A model generated the notes under the pieces. That model was not told the DNA's origin, searched no databases, and saw only the letters and a program-made list of their open reading frames with translations. Of a stretch of DNA of 64,000 nt, positions 57,727-64,000 are shown piece after piece (position 1 is the stretch's first letter; every line of letters begins with the position of its first letter). This stretch comes from Gammaproteobacteria bacterium. GTDB taxonomy: Bacteria > Pseudomonadota > Gammaproteobacteria > HK1. A program made the translations under genes and the position numbers. The DNA is taken from contig WLWT01000001.1 in NCBI GenBank assembly GCA_012103455.1, positions 2,921,288 to 2,985,287 of the forward strand, written 5' to 3'.

Positions 57727-60537
57727 ATGGCCAAGAGAAACAAACGTGCGCTCTCCAAGTCGGTAGAAGCAATAACTCACGACGAAGCGACCCGAAAGAA
57801 CATTCCCACCGCGGAATATCAGTCCGTGATGCAGAAGGAAGAGCAAAGCGCGATTCGCGTCGCATATGACCGACGGAACCGGGATCTCGATCCTCAACTT
57901 GTGTGGTGGGGAAAGGACGAGCAGGACTGGTCAGATTTGGTTGTACATGTCCCGCCATTGTACATCCAAGAGAAGGTGCACCCGAAAGTTCTCGTAGATG
58001 ACCTGCTTCGTCGGTCGAACGCCGCAGAGCGGTATCGTATCGAGCAAGTTGACCTATTTACAAACTTCAATGGCACACCCGGTGACAGCGCAAAAACTGA
58101 GTTTTATCAGCACGATGCTAACTGGACCAACCGTATGATTCTTGGCGATAGCTTGCAGGTAATGGCGTCTCTGGCAGAGCGCGAGGGCTTACGCAGCCAA
58201 GTGCAATGCATCTATTTGGATCCGTCGTATGGTATCAAGTTTAACTCGAACTTCCAGTGGTCAACTACTAGCAATGTTGTAAGGGACGGGCGTCCCGACC
58301 ACATAACACGGGAACCCGAACAAGTGAAAGCCTTCCGAGATACATGGAAGGAAGGCGTTCACTCTTATCTCACGTATCTGCGTGACCGACTAACTGTTGC
58401 ACGAGACCTGCTAGCCGACTCTGGGTCGATATTTGTTCAAATCGGAGATGAGAACGCACATCGAGTTAGGACAGTGTTAGATGAGATTTTCGGAGATTCG
58501 AATTTTATAGCTAACATTCAGTTTCGTACAAAGATACCACTCGGCACTACTTATCTTGCTGGCGTCACGGATTATTTGCTTTGGTACGGGAAGAACAAAT
58601 CTCTCACGAAATATCGGAAGCTGCTTTTTCCGAGAGCCTCGGGTGAGGGCACTCAATTCACGGGTGTGCGGACTCCAGATGGCGCTGTTCGCCGTATGAC
58701 GCGAGAAGAAGCGACAGGAGAAAGAGAGATACCGCACGGAGAATCCGCGTGTCGTGGGTTGGACCTCGTGTCCGCAGGTCGAACAGAATCCTGCGTGTTC
58801 GACGCCGAATTTCACGGCAAGATCTTTAGAACATCTTCCAAGAAAAGCTGGAAAACAAATCCGTCCGGCTTCGAGAGATGTAAGAAAGCAAGCCGCATTA
58901 TTGGCGGAAGAACGTCACTGTCTTATCTTTTTCTCCACGATGACTATCCTGTTCAAGAATTCTCCAACATGTGGTTCGATACGCAAGGGGCAGCGGGCAA
59001 GTCATACGTAGTTCAAACGAGTGAGAAGGTTATCCAGCGATGCATTCTGATGGCTACGGATCCTGGTGACCTTGTGCTCGACCCAACCTGTGGAGCAGGA
59101 ACGACTGCCTACGTGGCCGAACAATGGGGCCGACGATGGATCACGATAGATACTTCGCGCGTATCGCTGGCACTGGCCCGCGCACGAATAATGGGTGCTC
59201 GTTATCCGTTCTACATCCTCGCTGACAGTATGGAGGGGAAACAAAAAGAAGCAGAAATCACTCGCTCCATGCGATCCGAGTCGGCAACGGCTGGTGACAT
59301 TCGTCAAGGCTTCACTTACGCACGGGTGCCACACATTACGCTCAGGGCGATTGCAAATAATACTGAGATTGACGTGATTTGGGATAAATTCTCGGAAGCA
59401 CTGGATAAACTCAGAGCTGATCTGAATCACGAGCTAAAGCAGCAATGGGCAGAATGGGAGATTCCACGCAAACCGACCGAAAGTTGGAACCCTCGGGCTA
59501 AACGGCTTCACGAGCAGTGGTGGAGAGAAAGAATCGAGCGACAGAGTGAAATCGATGCGTCAATCTCAGCAAAGGCTGACTTTGAGTATCTGTACGACAA
59601 ACCGTATGAGAACGGCAATATCGTTAGAGTTGCGGGGCCGTTTACCGTAGAAAGCCTATCTCCGCATCGAGTTTTGGCAGTTGACGAGGACGATGAACTG
59701 ATTGATAGCGTCTCCGAAGCTTCCAGCGACTATGGGAAAGAAATCGATTTCGTTCAGGTAATACTTGAAAATCTCAAGACCGCAGGGGTGCAGCAAGCGC
59801 ACAAGGCGGATCGCATCGCGTTCACGTCTCTCATACCGTGGCCGGGGAAACTGCTCTGCGCCGAGGGTCGCTACATCGAAGGTGGCAAAGATTCCGATTC
59901 CACCCCAACCGGCCCTGAGAAGCGTGCCGCCATCTTCATCGGTCCCGAGTTCGGAACTGTTAGCCGCCCGGACTTAGTTGCCGCCGCCCGTGAGGCTGGA
60001 GACGCAGATTTCGATGTTCTGATCACCTGTGCGTTCAATTACGACGCGCATTCGTCCGAGTTCGACAAGCTTGGGCGCATCCCTGTCCTCAAGGCACGCA
60101 TGAACGCTGACCTGCACATGGCAGAAGATTTAAAGAACACGGGCAAGGGCAACCTGTTCGTGATCTTTGGGGAACCGGACATTGATGTCATAGATGCAGA
60201 TGACGGTCAGGTGCAGGTCCGGGTGAACGGCGTGGACGTATTCCACCCGCAGACCGGCGAGGTCAGGTCTGATGGTCCCGATGGTATCGCATGCTGGTTC
60301 ATCGACACGGACTACAACGAAGAGAGCTTCTTCGTTCGCCACGCCTACTTCTTGGGAGCGAATGACCCCTACAAAGCACTGAAGACGACGCTCAAGGCCG
60401 AAATCAACGCAGAAGCATGGGCGACCCTGCACAGCGATACATCGCGGCCTTTCCCAAAGCCTCAGACAGGCCGCATCGCTGTCAAGGTGATTAACCATCT
60501 CGGCGATGAGGTCATGAAAGTGTACCGGGTCGATTGA
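57727..60537 (+). CDS. type III-like site-specific DNA methyltransferase
   Basis: A 936-residue beta-class amino-methyltransferase. Motif IV comes first and reads YLDPSYGIKF at residues 163-172; family members have DPPY here, so the second Pro is Ser (TCG at 58225-58227). Motif I is LDPTCGAGTTAYVAEQ near residue 450. Between them lies a probable target-recognition region (58490-58960), which is visibly more A+T-rich. A long C-terminal part (residues 550-936) has no clear motif. It starts 10 bp after the restriction gene and overlaps the helicase gene. Whether the DPSY enzyme still methylates is uncertain. Confidence 0.88.
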   Translation: MAKRNKRALSKSVEAITHDEATRKNIPTAEYQSVMQKEEQSAIRVAYDRRNRDLDPQLVWWGKDEQDWSDLVVHVPPLYIQEKVHPKVLVDDLLRRSNAAERYRIEQVDLFTNFNGTPGDSAKTEFYQHDANWTNRMILGDSLQVMASLAEREGLRSQVQCIYLDPSYGIKFNSNFQWSTTSNVVRDGRPDHITREPEQVKAFRDTWKEGVHSYLTYLRDRLTVARDLLADSGSIFVQIGDENAHRVRTVLDEIFGDSNFIANIQFRTKIPLGTTYLAGVTDYLLWYGKNKSLTKYRKLLFPRASGEGTQFTGVRTPDGAVRRMTREEATGEREIPHGESACRGLDLVSAGRTESCVFDAEFHGKIFRTSSKKSWKTNPSGFERCKKASRIIGGRTSLSYLFLHDDYPVQEFSNMWFDTQGAAGKSYVVQTSEKVIQRCILMATDPGDLVLDPTCGAGTTAYVAEQWGRRWITIDTSRVSLALARARIMGARYPFYILADSMEGKQKEAEITRSMRSESATAGDIRQGFTYARVPHITLRAIANNTEIDVIWDKFSEALDKLRADLNHELKQQWAEWEIPRKPTESWNPRAKRLHEQWWRERIERQSEIDASISAKADFEYLYDKPYENGNIVRVAGPFTVESLSPHRVLAVDEDDELIDSVSEASSDYGKEIDFVQVILENLKTAGVQQAHKADRIAFTSLIPWPGKLLCAEGRYIEGGKDSDSTPTGPEKRAAIFIGPEFGTVSRPDLVAAAREAGDADFDVLITCAFNYDAHSSEFDKLGRIPVLKARMNADLHMAEDLKNTGKGNLFVIFGEPDIDVIDADDGQVQVRVNGVDVFHPQTGEVRSDGPDGIACWFIDTDYNEESFFVRHAYFLGANDPYKALKTTLKAEINAEAWATLHSDTSRPFPKPQTGRIAVKVINHLGDEVMKVYRVD

Positions 60538-62609
60538 TGCACTTCCGTATCGCGGACACGTTCACCGACAGCCTCACCAAGCTGACGGGTGACGAGCAGA
60601 AAGCTGTGAAGACCACTGCCTTCGACTTGCAGCTAAATCCGGCCAACCCCGGATTGAAGTTCCACAAGCTGAACGCAGCTCGTGACCCCGGCTTCTGGTC
60701 GGTACGCGCAGGTAGAGATATCCGTGTCATTGTCCACCGTTCGGCGGATAGCGTATTGCTCTGCTATGCCGCTCATCATGACAGAGCCTATCGGTGGGGT
60801 GAGACCCGGAAGCTCGACGTACACCCCAAGACTGGTGTCGCACAACTCGTTGAGATACGCGAAACCGTCGAGACCATCACGGTTCCCAAGTACGTCGAAG
60901 ATGAGTCACTACCTGGGCCGAAGCCAGCGCTGTTCGCGGACATGGCTCCCGACGACCTACTCAAGTACGGCGTCCCTGAAGAATGGGTGGACGACGTTCT
61001 TAGTGCAGATGAAGATAGCTTGCTGGTCCTTGCCGACCATCTACCCAGTGAAGCCGCCGAGGCGCTTCTCGAACTGGCGACGGGCGGTCAACCTGAACTA
61101 CCGCAGAAGCAAGCAGCGGATGCGGACCCGTTCGAGCACCCTGATGCTCAGAGACGCTTCCGCATACTCACTGACGCGGATGAACTTGCTCGTGCGCTCG
61201 ATTATCCGTGGGAGAAGTGGACCGTGTTCCTGCATCCGGCGCAACGCCGGGTCGTCGAGCGGAAGTACAACGGCCCCGCCCGCGTCTCCGGGTCGGCGGG
61301 CACGGGGAAGACCATCGTTGCGCTACACCGTGCTGTGCATCTCGCTCGGGCACATCCGAACGCCCACATCCTCTTAACAACGTTCTCGGAAACATTGGCG
61401 CATGCGTTGCAGACGAAGCTACGGCGGCTCCTTGGCAACGAACCTCGGTTCGGCGAACGGCTCGAAGTTCATTCACTAGACGTTATCGGCGACCGGCTCT
61501 ACGAAGGACAGTTTGGCCCGGTCAAGGTAGCGCCAAGGGATGAGATTCAAAGGAATCTGATACAAGCAAGCGCCGACAAGGGCGCGGGCAAGTTTAGTGT
61601 CAGATTCCTCATCGGAGAGTGGGAGGACGTGGTAGACGCTTGGCAGTTGGACACTTGGGAGTCTTATCGGGATGTGAGGCGATTGGGACGCAAAACCCGT
61701 CTCTCCGAGCAGCAACGTGCTGCACTATGGGCTGTCTTTGATGAAGTGCGGCAAGGCTTGAGCGAGCGGGGCTTCATTACCCGGTCCCAGTTGTTCAGCA
61801 GACTCGCCACGCAGATAGCCGAACGTCGCCACCCTCCTTTCGATTTCGCGGTCGTAGATGAAGCACAGGACATCGGTGTCGCCCAACTAAGATTCTTGGC
61901 TGCACTAGGTGGAGACAGACCCAACTGCTTGTTCTTTGCGGGCGACCTCGGCCAGCGAATCTTCCAAACACCATTCTCTTGGAAGTCACTCGGGGTTGAT
62001 GTAAGGGGCAGATCACAGACATTGCGTATCAACTACCGAACGTCCCATCAGATACGGCAGCAAGCGGACCGGCTATTGGGACAAGAGGTCGCGGATGTCG
62101 ATGGCAATGTCGAGAGCCGCCGCGGCACGGTGTCCGTGTTCAACGGGCCACGCCCGCAGATTGAAACATTCGAGAGCGCCGAATTGGAAGCGGAAGCCGT
62201 GGGTGAGTGGTTGACGGCGTTGCAGAGCGAGCCAGTTTTGCCTCACGAGATAGGACTCTTCGTACGGTCCGCCGCGCAACTGCCACGGGCCGAGTCGTCG
62301 GCAACCCAAGCGGGGCTTGCTTTCAAGGTGCTTGACGAACACGCCGAGACTACCCATGGTCATTGTTCCATCAGCACCATGCACCTTGCCAAAGGGTTGG
62401 AATTCCGCGCTGTCGCTGTCATGGCCTGTGACGACGAGGTACTGCCATCGCAGGAACGGATAGAAAACGTCTCAGATGATGCGGATCTGGAAGAAGTCTA
62501 CGACACCGAGCGGCAGCTCTTGTACGTGGCATGCACCCGTGCCCGTGACCGCCTCTTGGTTACGGGTGTATCTCCCGAGTCCGAGTTTCTGGATGATCTC
62601 TTGGGGTGA
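60537..62609 (+). CDS. UvrD-like SF1 helicase with an N-terminal RelE-like domain
   Basis: A 690-residue protein. Residues 1-90 look like a RelE/ParE toxin fold: LTGDEQKAVKTTAFDL, then LKFHKLNAARDPGFWSVRAG, DIRVIVHRSADSVLLCYAAHHDRAY. Residues 225-690 form a UvrD/Rep-type helicase: Walker A GSAGTGKT at 252-259, VVDEAQD near 437, INYRTSHQIR, STMHLAKGLEFRAV and LLYVACTRARDRLLV. The ATG at 60537 overlaps the methyltransferase stop (TGATG). It belongs to the restriction operon. The N-terminal domain may bind the ribosome or RNA, or serve only as a protein contact. Confidence 0.88.
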   Translation: MHFRIADTFTDSLTKLTGDEQKAVKTTAFDLQLNPANPGLKFHKLNAARDPGFWSVRAGRDIRVIVHRSADSVLLCYAAHHDRAYRWGETRKLDVHPKTGVAQLVEIRETVETITVPKYVEDESLPGPKPALFADMAPDDLLKYGVPEEWVDDVLSADEDSLLVLADHLPSEAAEALLELATGGQPELPQKQAADADPFEHPDAQRRFRILTDADELARALDYPWEKWTVFLHPAQRRVVERKYNGPARVSGSAGTGKTIVALHRAVHLARAHPNAHILLTTFSETLAHALQTKLRRLLGNEPRFGERLEVHSLDVIGDRLYEGQFGPVKVAPRDEIQRNLIQASADKGAGKFSVRFLIGEWEDVVDAWQLDTWESYRDVRRLGRKTRLSEQQRAALWAVFDEVRQGLSERGFITRSQLFSRLATQIAERRHPPFDFAVVDEAQDIGVAQLRFLAALGGDRPNCLFFAGDLGQRIFQTPFSWKSLGVDVRGRSQTLRINYRTSHQIRQQADRLLGQEVADVDGNVESRRGTVSVFNGPRPQIETFESAELEAEAVGEWLTALQSEPVLPHEIGLFVRSAAQLPRAESSATQAGLAFKVLDEHAETTHGHCSISTMHLAKGLEFRAVAVMACDDEVLPSQERIENVSDDADLEEVYDTERQLLYVACTRARDRLLVTGVSPESEFLDDLLG

Positions 62610-62668
62610 ACGCATCGCGAGGCCCTCTACGCACGTTCGTGCTGATCGGACTGTACCAAGGCGTGCGG

Positions 62669-62704
62669 ACACAAGTGATTCTCCGTACACAAGCGATTCT
62701 CGAC
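62669..62704. repeat. 18-bp tandem duplication, intergenic
   Basis: Two 18-bp units starting acacaagygattctc lie between the helicase gene and pgsA, at the right edge of the second defence locus. Confidence 0.75.
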
Positions 62705-62749
62705 CTGCGGTGGGACCCGATCGATTAGCGCTGGGTCAACTACTGGCCG

Positions 62750-63352
62750 TCAACGCTTGGGAGTGCCGGTCTGCTGGCGTTGATCGGTGTGCCCATCAGG
62801 CACCTCCATAGCCATCAACGGCCACGCCGCTTTCAGATAGATCGCCATCGACCATAGCGTGAGGACAGCGGCGCCATACAAGCAGAATAATCCGATGTCG
62901 TAAGTGGGTAGCGGGCCTACATCGTCACGGTAGAGCAACAGGGAAATGGCTAGCATCTGCACAACGGTTTTGATCTTGCCCATATAAACCACCGCCACGG
63001 AGCCACGCTGTCCCAGCATCGCCATCCATTCGCGTAGCGCCGAGATCGCGATCTCCCGGCCGATGATGATGATGGCAGGCACTGTCACTTGCGCTCTGGG
63101 GTCCGCTTGCACCAACAGCACCAGGGCGGCGGCCACCACCAGCTTATCTGCCACCGGATCTAAAAACGCCCCAAAAGCACTGGTTTGATTGAGCCGTCTA
63201 GCGAGATACCCATCCAACCAATCAGTGATCGCAGCAGCGGCGAACAACCCGGTTACCAGCTCGTTTGTCCAGGGCCGTTCGATGTAGAACACGCCGATGA
63301 ACACGGGCACGATAACGATGCGGATCCAAGAAAGCGTATTGGGAATATTCAT
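62750..63352 (-). CDS. pgsA: phosphatidylglycerophosphate synthase PgsA
   Basis: A 200-residue inner-membrane CDP-alcohol phosphatidyltransferase that makes phosphatidylglycerol phosphate from CDP-diacylglycerol and glycerol-3-phosphate. The catalytic motif is DWLDGYLARRLNQTSAFGAFLDPVADK (DxxDGxxAR ... GxxxDPxxD). Four to five membrane segments follow. It begins with MNIPNTLSWIRI. Its start overlaps the uvrC stop by 4 bp. In relatives tRNA-Gly follows directly. Confidence 0.96.
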   Translation of the reverse strand: MNIPNTLSWIRIVIVPVFIGVFYIERPWTNELVTGLFAAAAITDWLDGYLARRLNQTSAFGAFLDPVADKLVVAAALVLLVQADPRAQVTVPAIIIIGREIAISALREWMAMLGQRGSVAVVYMGKIKTVVQMLAISLLLYRDDVGPLPTYDIGLFCLYGAAVLTLWSMAIYLKAAWPLMAMEVPDGHTDQRQQTGTPKR

Positions 63353-64000
63353 GCGCCGTTGCGGAAACTGTCGTAGATCAATTGGGCGAGCGTACGGCTC
63401 ACCCCTTTTACCCTGGCCAAATCTTCCACCCCTGCTCTTGCCACGCCCTGTAAGCCGCCGAACTCACTGATGAGCCGCTGCCTGCGTTTCTCCCCCACCC
63501 CGGGGATCTGTTCCAGCGTAGACACCCGCCGTGCTTGGTTGCGCCGGGTGCGGTGGCCGGTGATGGCGAAGCGGTGGGCTTCATCGCGGATGCTCTGAAT
63601 GAGCAACAGCGCCATCGCATCGGGCTGAAGCCGGATGGGATGGGCGCGCCCAGGAACAAATAAATTCTCGAGCCCGGCCTTGCGTGTAGGCCCTTTAGCC
63701 ACTGCGACTAACGTGACGCTCTCTATCTGCAACTCCGTCATCACCTGCTCTGCTTGGGTCAACTGACCTTTGCCGCCGTCGATGAGCAGAACATCGGGCA
63801 GCGCAGCCTCTTCGCGTTTCACTCTGGTATAGCGGCGCTCTAGCGCCTGGCGCATGGCGCCATAGTCATCCCCCGCGGCTACGTTACGGATATTGAACCG
63901 GCGATAATCCGACTTGATGGCGCCCTCCTCGCCGAATACCACGCAGGAAGCGACAGTGGCCTCGCCCACGGTGTGAGAGATATCGAAGCATTCGATACGC
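63349..64000 (-). CDS. uvrC: excinuclease ABC subunit C (C-terminal part)
   Basis: The C-terminal 216 codons of UvrC, the nuclease that makes the two cuts in nucleotide excision repair. The gene runs off the right edge. RIECFDISHT at the edge and DVLLIDGGKGQLTQA belong to the RNase H-like 5'-nuclease domain. The two helix-hairpin-helix motifs follow (LEQIPGVGEKRRQRLI and LARVKGVSRTLAQLIYD). It is coupled to pgsA by a 4-bp overlap. Confidence 0.97.
   Translation of the reverse strand, partial: RIECFDISHTVGEATVASCVVFGEEGAIKSDYRRFNIRNVAAGDDYGAMRQALERRYTRVKREEAALPDVLLIDGGKGQLTQAEQVMTELQIESVTLVAVAKGPTRKAGLENLFVPGRAHPIRLQPDAMALLLIQSIRDEAHRFAITGHRTRRNQARRVSTLEQIPGVGEKRRQRLISEFGGLQGVARAGVEDLARVKGVSRTLAQLIYDSFRNGA

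Overview
The window comes from a G+C-rich gammaproteobacterial chromosome. Several gene strings match the order in Pseudomonas and related Gammaproteobacteria: rpoE-rseA-rseB-mucD, lepB-rnc-era-recO, rluC-sppA-maf-yceD-rpmF-plsX-fabH-fabD-fabG-acpP-fabF-mltG-tmk-holB, xseB-ispA, efp-epmA, parE-parC and uvrC-pgsA-tRNA-Gly-tRNA-Cys-tRNA-Leu. No marker in the window fixes the genus.

Layout. 1-8.2 kb: the end of an exopolysaccharide cluster (asparagine-synthase-like amidotransferase, Wzy-like polymerase, three glycosyltransferases, a NodU/CmcH carbamoyltransferase). 8.2-15 kb: DUF1249 protein, soluble lytic transglycosylase, mazG, a PAP2 phosphatase, folE2, ispA, xseB. 15-21 kb: rubrerythrin, a CNP1-like exported protein, topoisomerase IV (parE, parC). 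21-23 kb: elongation factor P and its lysyl-modifying ligase EpmA. 23-27 kb: envelope-stress sigma-E module with a DegP/MucD protease. 27-34 kb: lepB-rnc-era-recO facing a convergent RNase E gene. 34-47 kb: a lone glycosyltransferase, then rluC, sppA and the fatty-acid synthesis cluster through holB. 47-63 kb: an accessory region. 62.7-64 kb: pgsA and the C-terminal part of uvrC.

The accessory region sits where the compact string uvrC-pgsA-tRNA-Gly-tRNA-Cys-tRNA-Leu would be expected. It is opened at two points. Between tRNA-Leu and tRNA-Cys lies an operon of a NurA-type nuclease, a HerA-type DNA-pumping ATPase and a DNA methyltransferase. This is a coherent restriction- or DNA-processing-like system and the best candidate for an undescribed system here. 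Beside it is a Phd/RelE toxin-antitoxin pair bracketed by about 100-bp direct repeats derived from the 3' part of tRNA-Cys. Between tRNA-Gly and pgsA lies a second locus: an excisionase-like DNA-binding protein, a large type III-like helicase/endonuclease, a DNA methyltransferase, and a helicase with a RelE-like N-terminal domain. Its endonuclease gene is broken by a 72-bp duplication carrying a stop and by a frameshift inside the nuclease motif. Its methyltransferase has DPSY instead of DPPY.

Two genome-wide processes are visible. (1) A 140-142 bp miniature inverted-repeat element occurs three times with perfect 4-bp NNTA target duplications, once inside the relic of an EAL-domain gene. (2) Short tandem duplications occur at more than a dozen places, with 15 or 18 bp periods inside genes and 14, 17 or 18 bp periods outside them. 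There is also erosion: stubs remain of a DUF4845 gene and a HAD phosphatase gene at their normal places, and dxs, lepA, pabC, rseC/mucC and pilZ/tatD are missing from their usual positions. Together these suggest a lineage undergoing gene loss.
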